DNA of 64,000 bases, taken from contig DLHF01000026.1 of assembly GCA_002483085.1 (NCBI GenBank), positions 148,391-212,390 of the forward strand, read 5' to 3'. The notes beneath the pieces were generated by a model. That model worked only from the letters and a program-made list of their open reading frames with translations, ran no database searches and had not been told where the DNA came from. The DNA comes from Ignavibacteria bacterium UBA7675. GTDB taxonomy: Bacteria; Bacteroidota; Ignavibacteria; Kapaibacteriales; UB7675. This document shows, piece after piece, positions 8,401 to 18,000 of the stretch (position 1 is its first letter; each line of letters begins with the position of its first letter). Both the position numbers and the translations under genes were made by a program.

Positions 8401-9963
8401 ATGAAACCGACGCGACGCCATATCGACGATATTTTTGCAGAAGTTCGGCCCGTGCAGCCGAAAGCACCTCTGTGCTCTGCAGATGAGCTGCGCGCAGTTA
8501 TCAATTCGAACGCAGTAGCAGGCCATAGCCGCTCCTTCACACGCTTTTTCACAGCAAGAACAATGGCTGCGGCTGCTATTCTCGTCGTGTCGACCGCAAC
8601 AGGTATATTTATGTCGTCGCGTAGCGATGAACAGCAGAACCCTCTTACAATGCGAAGTCAGCAAACACGGGTAACAACTCAAGCGGAAACACCAATACCG
8701 CAACAACAAGAAACACCAGCACAACAGCAGGCAGAAACGCCAACACAAGGAGTAACTCAGGCAGCCAAAGCACCTACAGTTCCGCAACAAAAGAGAGCCG
8801 ATGCTCAGGTGGCTCGTACTACCAGCGATGCCCCGATAGCCTCTGTGGTAACAACTATCGGCGGCAGGACACCCACTGCGCGCAAGAGATCAGAACTACC
8901 AGCATTAGTGTCGCCTCTGAAAATACGCGGTTTGCATTTTCTCGATCTTTCAGACAGCGATCTGGAACGGATTGGAGTGACACGCACACCTCATGGCTAT
9001 GAACTGGCTGCCCAGGAGATTGTGCGCTACGACGACCGCGAAACACGCAACCATATGACGCTCACGCGGAGCAATGGCGATAATATGTCGCTGGAATTTC
9101 ATAAGAATCGCTTTAAAGAATTTTACTCTACGTACTTTGGCGGCGACACAACCGAGCAAGTAGCAACACTCAGATATAAAATATCTCTGGATACATTTGC
9201 CACTGCCTGCCAGCCCATTCGCTATCCCAAAGCTAGTACGATGCAGCCTCTGGCCTCTCCGCTGATTATATCGCAGGACTACTACCGCGATGCCAACGAC
9301 GAAGGCCGCCTTGTCGTGACATTTGAAAATCCGATGCTACTGGATTCTATCTCGAAGTTCAGCCGACAAGTCTTTGAGATGTACACATCCCTGGCACCTG
9401 AATCAGCCACAGAATGTCGCGACATTACAAAATACTCCCTGCTGTCGAAGCTCGTACCTGTTCGCATCCGTATGCGGTCGGACGACGCGACTTCGGAGCG
9501 GGCATCCGGAAGCGATATTATTCTGTGGTATTATCCCTCGCGCGAATTTATCGACGCACTGCCGCAAGAGCTCGCCGACCAACTGCGTATCGAGCTCGGC
9601 TTTACAACTCTTGTGGAAGAGGGAGTGCTCCATGCCGATGATCTGAAACAACGATACTGCGGTGAATACAGCTTTACGGATGTATGCCGCACAAAAGACG
9701 GAGCTATTTCTATTTCGTCGATTGTACCTAATCCCGCTTCGGATAGAGCAATGGTAAAAGTACATGTTACGGAACAGCGGAACTTTACCGTGTCGCTCCA
9801 CGACATGTCTGGCAACCGCGTTGCCCATCTTACCAATCTGCAATTGATCGACAGCGATATCGTTACTATCGACGTTTCCGACAAGCCTGCTGGCACCTAC
9901 CTGATAGCGATTACAAGCGACAAGGGCGAGCAGGTGGTAGAGCGACTTATTGTAAGCAGATAA
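8401..9963 (+). CDS. Membrane anti-sigma-like protein with T9SS-type C-terminal domain
   Basis: This 520-aa protein has about 53 cytoplasmic residues (MKPTRRHIDDIFAEV), one membrane helix (about 54-71), and a Q/T/P-rich linker (about 80-130). A large unrecognised domain (about 165-435) follows, then a tail from about 442 (SIVPNPASD, then SGNRVAHL and PAGTYLIAITS) typical of T9SS type-A sorting domains. Position right after an ECF sigma gene and the topology suggest an anti-sigma factor, but no zinc-type HxxxCxxC motif is present. The combination is odd: the helix is too far in for a normal cleavable signal peptide, yet the tail is one normally seen on fully exported proteins. It may transduce a periplasmic or secretion-linked signal. 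Confidence 0.7.
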   Translation: MKPTRRHIDDIFAEVRPVQPKAPLCSADELRAVINSNAVAGHSRSFTRFFTARTMAAAAILVVSTATGIFMSSRSDEQQNPLTMRSQQTRVTTQAETPIPQQQETPAQQQAETPTQGVTQAAKAPTVPQQKRADAQVARTTSDAPIASVVTTIGGRTPTARKRSELPALVSPLKIRGLHFLDLSDSDLERIGVTRTPHGYELAAQEIVRYDDRETRNHMTLTRSNGDNMSLEFHKNRFKEFYSTYFGGDTTEQVATLRYKISLDTFATACQPIRYPKASTMQPLASPLIISQDYYRDANDEGRLVVTFENPMLLDSISKFSRQVFEMYTSLAPESATECRDITKYSLLSKLVPVRIRMRSDDATSERASGSDIILWYYPSREFIDALPQELADQLRIELGFTTLVEEGVLHADDLKQRYCGEYSFTDVCRTKDGAISISSIVPNPASDRAMVKVHVTEQRNFTVSLHDMSGNRVAHLTNLQLIDSDIVTIDVSDKPAGTYLIAITSDKGEQVVERLIVSR

Positions 9964-9985
9964 CAATAACAATCCGGATTATACT

Positions 9986-10573
9986 ATGAAACAACTTCTG
10001 GCTATCATTACAGGTGTATGTATATCACTCGCACCCTCCTTTGCACAGGATGGAAAAGACACGCCGAAAGAGTCGCAGTCTACTCGCGAATTTATACGCG
10101 AATACGAAGCAGCTCTTAAGCCCTATCGCGAGCAGATGAACGAACTGGCAGGCAGGATGGAAACAGATGTGAAGCCTCTGCACGACCAGCAAGAGCAGCT
10201 CGCTAAAGAAGTGAAAAAAGAGATGGAACCTCTGGAGGCACGGCGGGAAGCTCTCGGCTATAAATTTCAGGCTGAAGTCGATCTCCTCGCAAATTCCAAT
10301 CCTACAACCGTTGACTACGAACAAGGCATGCGGCGTATCAGAGCTACCTACGATCCCGAGGCAGCAAAGCTCCGCGAGGAAATGGATGCCGTGCAGAAAA
10401 AATTTGATGCGCGGATACAAGCTCTTCAAAAAGCAATTGACCAAGTGTACTCGCGCTATGAGCCAGAACGCAGAAAAATTCAGCTTGAAATCGATAAGAT
10501 AAACGCAAAGTATCGCAAACAACTCGATGCGATGCGCGACAATAGCCAAACGACAACTGATCCAGCGAAATAA
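9986..10573 (+). CDS. Exported coiled-coil protein
   Basis: This 195-aa protein has a clear Sec signal peptide (MKQLLAIITGVCISLAPSFA, cut before QDGK). The rest is almost entirely charged heptad-like helix from residue 30 to 180. It resembles periplasmic helical-hairpin proteins in composition, but I cannot place it in a family. It lies 22 bp after the anti-sigma-like gene and 42 bp before the DUF1573 gene, so it is probably co-transcribed and a target of the sigma factor. A role in envelope homeostasis is only a guess from context. Confidence 0.75.
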   Translation: MKQLLAIITGVCISLAPSFAQDGKDTPKESQSTREFIREYEAALKPYREQMNELAGRMETDVKPLHDQQEQLAKEVKKEMEPLEARREALGYKFQAEVDLLANSNPTTVDYEQGMRRIRATYDPEAAKLREEMDAVQKKFDARIQALQKAIDQVYSRYEPERRKIQLEIDKINAKYRKQLDAMRDNSQTTTDPAK

Positions 10574-10615
10574 CCGAACCGTTCTTCTTTATTTTATTTT
10601 ATTCGGAGTACAACA

Positions 10616-11359
10616 ATGAAAACTCTTCTCTCCCTCGCAGCCTTCGGTGTTATGGCGTTTTCATGCACTCTCTCGGCACAGCCCAAACTCGAAATCGTAG
10701 AAAACGACCACCTGAAAGGCGAAACCTACGACTGGGGTACAATCAGCTTCAAACAATCTCCGCTTAAAGCCGATATTACCCTGAAAAACTCAGGTACTGA
10801 AAAGCTGACGCTGAACGATCCGAAACCTACATGCGGCTGTACAACAGCTCCGCTAGAGAAAAAAGAACTCGCACCCGGCGAATCTACGACAATGCACGTA
10901 ACGCTGAATGTGAGCCATGCAGGCCCGGTGACAAAAAGCATCTCGCTGACGAGCAACGACCCGAATAGTGCTACAAAAATCATGTATCTGAAAGCTAATA
11001 TCGAACGCGCTCTTAATCTCTCGCCTTCCTATCTGTCGTTCAGCGATCTGGAAGTTGGTAAAGAGTCGACAGTGACGGTAAAAGTAGTAAACTCCTCCAA
11101 AGAAGATGTGACCATCTCTGACTTCTCGGCTTCCAACGGAGCAAAAATTAATCTCGATAAACCCGTTGTGATCAAAGCCGGTGGCGAAGTATCGCTTACA
11201 GCATCTGCTAAACCAGATAAAGTAGGCTACTACAATACAACCGTTACAATGAAAACGACACACCCGGACTTCCCGACACTCGAAGTGCAGGGCTACGGCA
11301 ATGTGATGGAGCCAAAACAATCGAAAGTGTTCAACACATTGAGCACGCCCGCAAAATAA
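10616..11359 (+). CDS. DUF1573 family exported protein
   Basis: This 247-aa protein has a signal peptide (MKTLLSLAAFGVMAFSC..., with a possible lipobox-like Cys at 17). Two Ig-like/ASH-type beta domains follow. The first carries the DUF1573 hallmark PTCGCTTAP at about residues 63-71 after a YDWGTI.F stretch, followed by APGESTTMHVTL; the second starts near residue 125. DUF1573 proteins are common in Bacteroidota envelopes, with unknown function. It is the last gene of the sigma-factor block, with a strong terminator 20 bp downstream. Confidence 0.88.
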   Translation: MKTLLSLAAFGVMAFSCTLSAQPKLEIVENDHLKGETYDWGTISFKQSPLKADITLKNSGTEKLTLNDPKPTCGCTTAPLEKKELAPGESTTMHVTLNVSHAGPVTKSISLTSNDPNSATKIMYLKANIERALNLSPSYLSFSDLEVGKESTVTVKVVNSSKEDVTISDFSASNGAKINLDKPVVIKAGGEVSLTASAKPDKVGYYNTTVTMKTTHPDFPTLEVQGYGNVMEPKQSKVFNTLSTPAK

Positions 11360-11379
11360 TCTGCTTACCGCATATCGGT

Positions 11380-11417
11380 AAAAGCCAGGCGGTTCTCCGT
11401 CTGGCTTTTATTTTATT
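11380..11417 (+). terminator. Intrinsic terminator of the sigma-factor operon
   Basis: Stem AAAGCCAGGCGG / CCGTCTGGCTTT with a 4-nt loop and one wobble, followed by TATTTTATT. The A-run before the stem makes it potentially bidirectional. Confidence 0.9.
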
Positions 11418-11459
11418 ATATCATGCCGACTGCCCTCTGCAGCAATCTCCATCTATCTA

Positions 11460-11520
11460 TGGCGCTTCGGTCTTCGCTCATACCTTTGGCCTCTGCACCG
11501 CGCTGCACAGCCGCCGTGTG
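11460..11520 (+). repeat. Dispersed intergenic repeat, module A copy 1
   Basis: TGGCGCTTCGG, CT-rich spacer, CTCTGCACCGCGC, then CCGCCGTGTGG. The following 11520-11600 stretch also resembles the segment after the copy at 54006. It fills the 305-bp gap between the DUF1573 gene and the convergent gene 11665-13164; nothing else is seen there. Confidence 0.75.
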
Positions 11521-11664
11521 GCTTCCCACCGCCATCGCACATTGTCACCGTAGCAACGCCGCAAAGACGAACCTGCGATTAAAACAGACGCTACCAGCGA
11601 CGCCCGCGCTTCCTGTAGACACAAAACAAAGTATATATCCCGTCACCCGCCCTATTATCACTCC

Positions 11665-13164
11665 CTACCCCACCATCTCCGCCATTGGCTTGCCCGTAAT
11701 CTTGCTTTCTAACCAGTAGGAAAGCTCCTGTAGGCCAAGCGTGCGAGCAGCCTGTGGATCGCCGTTTTTCAGCACCTCTAGCGCGTGTTGTAGCCCTGCA
11801 CAACTCTGCACAAATTCCTCGTCGCTGCTGTGGCCGGGTAGCTTTCTCAAAAAGTCGAGCACCGCTTTTTCTACCGGCCCACACTTCTGCCGCTGTGTAA
11901 GGTAGTAGTGTGCTGTGCGGTACTTGCTCTCTACAATATCGTAATGCTCAAGCTCGAAGTGCAAAATCGGCAGCAATAAGCGGATAAAACACTGGATGTC
12001 CTGCCTGCTGTCGGTCTTGCTGTCGTTGAGAATGCGGTACAGCCAGTCCAAAGCATTGGCATAACGCGCTGCAAAAAAGTGGATGATCGCCAGGTTGTAG
12101 TACAGCGCAATCAGGCGCGCGCGGTTGGTCTTCTCGGCGTGAGTATCGAGCCAGCGGGCAATTTCGGGCGCAAGCTCAAGCCCCCTGTCGAGCTGCCCGG
12201 TATTGAGGCTGTACAACAATTCGAGATAATAAATATTTTGCCCCAGCTCGGTGTCCACGTGTGGCGTGATGTTCGCAAGGCTGCGCAGGCTTTCGATCAC
12301 AGCCGGAAACTCGTCGTAGCGCTTCAGATGAATACAGCTATTCACAAAGTTCGACGATGCGCGGATAAACCGCAGAGGCTCTTCTTTCAGCCTGTGCGGA
12401 TGCTCCTTCCACAGTTCGATCATGCGCTTTCTACAGGCAAAATTACCGTCGTAGTCGCCCTGCATCTGGCAGCGAATAGCGTGGATAGAATTAAAGCGCA
12501 GCCGCGCTTCAAACGACAGTGCGCGGTCCTCGCACTCCAAAAGCGAATTATCGAATATTCCCGATACTGCCGTGTAGTTGTCCGTCAGATTCTTTCGCGC
12601 ATAGGCAAACACAATATCGTACAAATTCTGGAAATCCATCTGGTTGTGCAGCCGCTTCAATACCTCGTCGGTTTTGTCTACCACTTCGCCGATGCGCTCC
12701 TGCACCTGCGTGCTCTGCATGTCGTGGATATGGAGCCGCGAGAGATTGAGCAAGCGCAGCAGAACAGAAAAATCTTCGTACTCCCATGCGCTTTTTTCCA
12801 CCTTGCGCAGAATCTTCACAGCTTGTGCAAACAGCCTCTTTTCAGTGAGTATCTCCGCTTCCTCAAGCAGCGTTGTCAACTGCCGCGTAATCGTGTTGCC
12901 ATCGCGGAATGCGCGTAAACTGCGGAGGATGAGCCGCGATAAATGCACCTTTTCCGACGACAAATGCTCCACGAATTTTTCCCCGCGAAACTGATCGCGC
13001 AGGCTCTCTTCGTCGTATTCCTCCATCTTGTTGATCGCGTCGAAAAGACGAACATAGTTGTTCCTCTCCCCTATTACGTGCATGGAAGAAAACACCTTGA
13101 AGTACCGTTTCTCGGCGGAAGTAAGCGATGTAACAAGAGAAAAAAGGTCGTCGGAAGATTTCAT
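11665..13164 (-). CDS. Large alpha-helical (TPR-like) cytoplasmic protein, unknown function
   Basis: This 499-aa protein has no signal peptide. It is helical throughout with degenerate TPR-like helix pairs (for example RARLIALYYNLAIIHFFAAR near residue 350). Its N-terminus MKSSDDLFSLVTSLTSAEKR resembles a family of Bacteroidota hypothetical proteins that start with a helix followed by SEKRYFK. The function is unknown. It is monocistronic, with a 274-bp upstream gap holding no clear TAnnTTTG box on its strand, and it converges on the sigma-factor operon. Confidence 0.8.
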   Translation of the reverse strand: MKSSDDLFSLVTSLTSAEKRYFKVFSSMHVIGERNNYVRLFDAINKMEEYDEESLRDQFRGEKFVEHLSSEKVHLSRLILRSLRAFRDGNTITRQLTTLLEEAEILTEKRLFAQAVKILRKVEKSAWEYEDFSVLLRLLNLSRLHIHDMQSTQVQERIGEVVDKTDEVLKRLHNQMDFQNLYDIVFAYARKNLTDNYTAVSGIFDNSLLECEDRALSFEARLRFNSIHAIRCQMQGDYDGNFACRKRMIELWKEHPHRLKEEPLRFIRASSNFVNSCIHLKRYDEFPAVIESLRSLANITPHVDTELGQNIYYLELLYSLNTGQLDRGLELAPEIARWLDTHAEKTNRARLIALYYNLAIIHFFAARYANALDWLYRILNDSKTDSRQDIQCFIRLLLPILHFELEHYDIVESKYRTAHYYLTQRQKCGPVEKAVLDFLRKLPGHSSDEEFVQSCAGLQHALEVLKNGDPQAARTLGLQELSYWLESKITGKPMAEMVG

Positions 13165-13383
13165 GACTTCCTGCTTATTATCGTAGAAGTAATTCTGCCT
13201 GCCAGAAGGCCGATGGACGCTCGGCCAGAAGTGCTAAGCCGTAATTTGGCGAAAAAATGGATTTTCTGGAATTCATTCTTTCGCAATACCGCTCTTTTGC
13301 CCATTGCGTAGCGCTTCTGCTACAGGACGCCAGACCTCCAGTTTTTGCGAAATTCTTGTTTGATACGCCCTACCGCATTGTCG

Positions 13384-13391
13384 TAGGTTTG
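13384..13391 (+). promoter_or_regulatory. Bacteroidota-type -7 box TAGGTTTG
   Basis: TAGGTTTG followed by GCAG lies 48 bp before the ATG at 13439, the geometry expected for a short 5' leader. Confidence 0.5.
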
Positions 13392-13438
13392 CAGTGAACA
13401 AACAATGATTTACAGTTTTCCACTCTTATGCCAGTTGT

Positions 13439-13882
13439 ATGCTGTTCGAAATTGTCAGAGAATTTGATCTTGAATGCCACTCGGTGCGTCACACCGGGGC
13501 GATGGTCAGGATTATGAACAACCGAACCGAACAGCCTGTCTTTACGCACTTTGTCAATGTGAACCCTATCGCTCTAAAAGTACAGGAAGGATTCCTCTGC
13601 GCAGGTAATATGAAATTAGACGAGCGCCCTTTCAGGCTGCGGATAGACATGGTAGGCAAAGATTCGGTGCAGTTTGAACAGCACGGCACAGAGCTGCGGC
13701 TCGTAGCCCAGAAGCGCTACAAATTATTCACACGGACGTACAGATTCCGGTTAGATACATGCCCGGTGAAGTGCATTATCGTGGAGCAGACATTGTTTAT
13801 TCTTTGCCCGTCTTCCTGCGCGCCAGGGCTGCGTTCGCCCATAGCGGCATTACGCAAGCTGGTACAGAGGCGAGTCCGGTAG
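13439..13882 (+). CDS. Small hypothetical protein
   Basis: This 147-codon frame is supported by a promoter-like box 48 bp upstream and by a beta-strand-like, alternating hydrophobic pattern in residues 1-120. There is no signal peptide and no family I recognise. The Arg-rich end (about 125-147) runs toward the intergenic repeat at 13934 and may be a read-through extension of an older, shorter gene. Coding status is moderately likely. Confidence 0.5.
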   Translation: MLFEIVREFDLECHSVRHTGAMVRIMNNRTEQPVFTHFVNVNPIALKVQEGFLCAGNMKLDERPFRLRIDMVGKDSVQFEQHGTELRLVAQKRYKLFTRTYRFRLDTCPVKCIIVEQTLFILCPSSCAPGLRSPIAALRKLVQRRVR

Positions 13883-13933
13883 TCGTGGAATGCCTGCCTG
13901 TGGCAGCGAAGCTCGATACAGAAGCATCAGCTT

Positions 13934-14174
13934 TGCGCTTCGGCCTCTGCCCTCGCCCCGGTCTCTGCACCGCGCAGCACATTTCGCTGCATGGCTGTCC
14001 GCCCGTCCTCCGCGCAGTGTTAGCGTACAAGCTCGGCAGTGCAGCAGGTGCTCGGCGCCCTCTGTGCAGAGCAGAGCTCTATGTTGCAGGCGGCTGGCTT
14101 TCGGGCAATCAAGCAACGGCTCGTGCGACCGGCGACAGCGACCAGGCTTCAGGGCAACGATGCCCGTGCCACAA
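13934..14174 (+). repeat. Composite intergenic repeat, modules A + B
   Basis: Module A (TGCGCTTCGGCCTCTGCCC, then GTCTCTGCACCGCGC) begins at 13934. Module B core GTGCGACCGGCGACAGCGACC lies at 14123-14143, with tail TGCCCGTGCCACAA. The same A-spacer-B order occurs at 47383 and 54006. It fills most of the 386-bp gap 13883-14268. Confidence 0.8.
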
Positions 14175-14268
14175 GTAGTATCTATCAGCAACAGAACTTG
14201 TAGAAAAATTTCCTATGCTCTGCATTCATAGCAGTAATTTTTTTTTCACACATATTTACAGTGGAATC

Positions 14269-14754
14269 ATGGCGCACCCAATTCTCCTACCGGCTTCGTT
14301 TCCCGTAGCGGAATACATCGCAGAATTTAAGCCTTCGGGTACAGTGGCTCTCCGTACCTATCGCTCTGAGGGCTGGGAAATACACGAGTACAACCTGTCG
14401 CAAGGCCCATTGCGCATGGCTGTAAACGCGGGCTCACTGATGCTACAGCCACCCGGCGTATTCCACACGCCCGAGACAATTATTATCGACCTCAACGATC
14501 CAGCAGCAGAAGTATCGATGCTGCGGCATCTGGCAGGAGGCGATTTGAACATCATCGGGGCCGATGATTTATCCTATGAATGTGTGGGAGGAAGCCAGCC
14601 CAATGCAGAGCTTCATCGATTTGAGCTCAGCCTGTGCCCGATAGAACTCTACCTTGAAACCAACGGCGGAGCACGAAAGCTCCATGTTACGTTCGACAAT
14701 CCTCCGGGAAGTACGGCACCGGGCTACACACGGCTTGCGGCAATTCCACACTAG
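14269..14754 (+). CDS. Hypothetical cytoplasmic protein
   Basis: This 161-aa protein has no signal peptide or membrane segment and starts MAHPILLPASF. It looks like a small beta-rich domain (TVALRTYRSEGWEIHEYNL, then ETIIIDLND and ELYLETNGGARKLHVTFDN). No family is recognised. The start at 14269 is chosen because the 18 in-frame codons upstream are AT-rich leader. It is followed by a 268-bp gap with a possible structured RNA (14789-14930) before the large subtilase gene. Confidence 0.65.
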   Translation: MAHPILLPASFPVAEYIAEFKPSGTVALRTYRSEGWEIHEYNLSQGPLRMAVNAGSLMLQPPGVFHTPETIIIDLNDPAAEVSMLRHLAGGDLNIIGADDLSYECVGGSQPNAELHRFELSLCPIELYLETNGGARKLHVTFDNPPGSTAPGYTRLAAIPH

Positions 14755-14788
14755 CACACGCAGCACACGATCAAAAATATCAACGGCT

Positions 14789-14930
14789 CTGTCGGAACGA
14801 TCCACAGGAGCCGGAGGGAAGGGAGTGCCCTTTCTACAGGGAAGGGCCGACAGCGCTGCGGCAGTTCGGGAGCTGCACCTGCAAAGCCTCGGTAAAGGAT
14901 GACTGAAGGCATCGGGAAGAGCTGCCGCAG
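14789..14930 (+). ncRNA. Possible structured RNA or leader upstream of the subtilase-VWA gene
   Basis: Two consecutive closed helices can be drawn. The first is CTGTCGG (14789-14795) with CCGACAG (14847-14853), enclosing a GGG/CCC hairpin. The second is CTGCGGCAG (14856-14864) with CTGCCGCAG (14922-14930), enclosing GCCT...AGGC. The ATG of the next gene is 93 nt downstream. I do not recognise RNase P RNA, SRP RNA, tmRNA or a known riboswitch core. Confidence 0.3.
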
Positions 14931-15022
14931 GTGGCTGGCGTTGTGCATACAAAGCACAACTACGCGCCCAATAGTTCCGGCGATAAGTATGTTTTTTCAT
15001 CATATTTTTATGGATAAACCTT

Positions 15023-18000
15023 ATGGCAACGAAGGCAATTATTTCTAAAAGCGGCTTCGGAATTACCGATGGCCGCATGGCTTCTGCCGAAGCTGATGGG
15101 CACGGCATTGCTGTGGAGGCACAATTCCCCCACGGCACGCTGATATCGGGAACCGATAAACAATACGCCGCACTCGAAGACAGAGGCTATCGCGTAAAGC
15201 TGCTACCCGATACTAATATTCTCACGGTTGGCAGCTATCGCATCGATATTGAAAAAGGGGAACCTAAAGTACCTGCGAGCTTGGATGTGCCCAAAGCACT
15301 AGCAAAAACTTGGCTGCACCATCTTGTGCAGCTTCAAGGACCGCCCAATGCAGAATGGAATGAAATTCTCGAAGAACACGGTGTGGATGTCGTAGAACCA
15401 GTTGGCTCCTACGGACTTTTTGTTACGGGAACACCCGAAGCCGTGCAAGCGCTGCACACACTGCCATTTGTAGCCTGGACTGGCCCTTTCAAGCCCGCTT
15501 ATAGAATTCATCCCAACCTCGCTGATGTGAAGGAGCGCATCCGATTTGTCAACATCGGTGTGTACCCGGAAAGCGAAGTAGAGATTGTACGCCAGGCGCT
15601 GCTCGACACTGGTGCAGAGATTGTACGTGAAGCCGCGCCGAACGCGGGCTATCAGGGCGAGTATCATGTCTTTATTGCGGAAATGGATGCAAAGCACATC
15701 CCAACCATTGCAGCTTTGCGCGGTGTGCGCTGGATGGAATTTGCAGCACCCCAAGCTGGTCTGGATGGAGAACGCGAGACACAGATACTCGCGGAAAACC
15801 TCAACGCCGCAGCACCGCCTAATACGGCTCCGTTAGTAGGCTACCAGCCTTGGCTTGCCACAGTAGGACTGAATGGCAGCAATGTAACTGTTGCTATTTG
15901 CGATACAGGTGTCGATGCCAACGCCAACAACAATGCTACAGGCCATCTCGATATTCGCGGCAGGCTGGCGGCATTTGTGGACTACACCGGTGGAGCAAAT
16001 GCCACCGACGTCGACGGACACGGAACGCATGTGGCAGGCATAGCCATAGGCAATGCGGCAACCGGACAAACCGAAGCAGTTGCACCAAATAATTTTTTGT
16101 GGGGGCAGGGCGTAGCACCGCAAGCACAATATGTAGTGCAGAATGCGATATCAGCCGCAGCTCCTTGGCCTCCCGCTAACTTCGGCCAGCTTACACAGGA
16201 TGCCGTTACTAATGGCGCTGATGTGATGAACAACAGTTGGTTCGATGGTTCATCCCCATCCGGAGGCGCGGGCTATACGGCCAATGCGCGCCGCTTCGAC
16301 CAGCTTGTACGCGATCCCAATGAAGCCAGCGCGGAACTCGACCATCTCGCCATTGTATTTTCGGCTGGAAATGCCGGAGGCGGGCCGTCGACAATTACAC
16401 CGCCACACGAAGCAAAAAATGTTATCGTCGTCGGCAATTCGCTTACGTCGCGCCCGGCTACTGGCTTTCCGTCGGAAGACATCAATGGGATTAACGGCAG
16501 TTCCAGCCGTGGCCCGGCGGTCGACGGACGTATCATGCCCACCGTTGTGGCACCCGGCACAAACGTGTCGTCGACTTGGGCAGAAACAGGAAGCGTGGCA
16601 AATTACGGGCAGCCAATAGCGGGAACGGGTACACCCGACCCCATGAACCCGGGCAACCTGCTCAATCAATATATGTTCATGTCCGGTACGTCCATGTCGG
16701 CGCCAATGGTAAGTGGTTCGTGTGCTCTGCTTACACAGTGGTGGCGCGAGCGCACCAATGGAAAAAACCCCAGCCCGGCACTGCTGAAAGCATTGCTGGT
16801 GAACGGTGCTGAAGACCTCGCTGGAGGCCAGAACTGGCGGCGTATTCGCAGCGCTCTGTGGGCTGTACACGGAGGTATTCCCAACACATTCCGGCGCAAC
16901 ACTCCGGGCTTTGTGCCCGCAGCCGTTATCTTTGGCTCAACAGTGCTTGTGCAGGCTGCCAACCTTGCAGCTATTGCTGCCAACCAGTGGTTCTTTGACG
17001 CCATCAACAATGTCCTGTACGTGCGCCTTAATAATGGCCAGACACCGGGCAATAGCATCCAAGCGCGCGACGCGCAGGCCGTTGCATCTATTCCCAACAA
17101 CGATCAGGGTTGGGGACGTGTAAGCCTTGAGAATATCCTGTTGCAGGCTCCTGCTTCCGATCGCGGACCTAAATTGTTCTCCGACCAGCGGCACGCCTTT
17201 ACAGCCAGCGGGCAGGAGTTTCTGATTCGCCTTGCGCCAGTGGACGCGGCACGCCCGATGCGCATTACTCTGGCGTGGAGCGATGCTCCCGGAGCTGCAA
17301 ACGCCAACCCCGCTCTTGTCAATGATCTCGACTTGGAAGTACGCGAACTGAACACTGCCAATGTGTACAGAGGCAATGTATTCAGCAACGGATTTTCAAC
17401 AACAGGCGGCGCGTTCGACAACCGCAACAATGTAGAATGCGTGTACATCCAGAATCCTGCGGGTACATACGAAGTGCGCGTGATTGCTTCATCGCTTGCG
17501 GCTAATGCGCGCCCGCCATTCGACAATATCGATGTGTGGCAAGACTTCGCCCTTGTTCTCGACAATGCCGAAGTTCCGCCTACAGACCCAGTAAGTGTCG
17601 TGCCTGTGATCGACCGCTCGGGCAGCATGGTAGCCTATGGCTATGTGGATACCACACGCACCAGCAGTAAACTTTTTGTAGATATGCTCGGCATCGACGA
17701 CCGCCTCGGCGTGGTGAGCTTTGGCGATACAGGCAGTGTCAATTATCCCCCCGTGCCAATGCCTTCGCTGCAACAGGTCACTGGGCAGCCAGTGCGCGAC
17801 GCAGCGAAAGCAGAGATCGACAATATCGCGTTCGGCGGCTGTACATTTATGGGCGATGGCATTGAAAAAGCACGCGAGCTCCTCGCTCCTGCCGCAGGTG
17901 CACGCGCAATGGTATTGTTCACCGATGGCTACGACAACAAGGGTTGCGATATGGCGAATCCTATGAAGCCATCGGCTTTAGACGCAGTTGCAAGCCTACC

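Noticed and set aside
12079..12918. 279-codon plus-strand frame
   Set aside because: It is antisense to the 499-aa helical protein gene, whose N-terminus and composition are protein-like. The plus frame lacks a ribosome site and a family.
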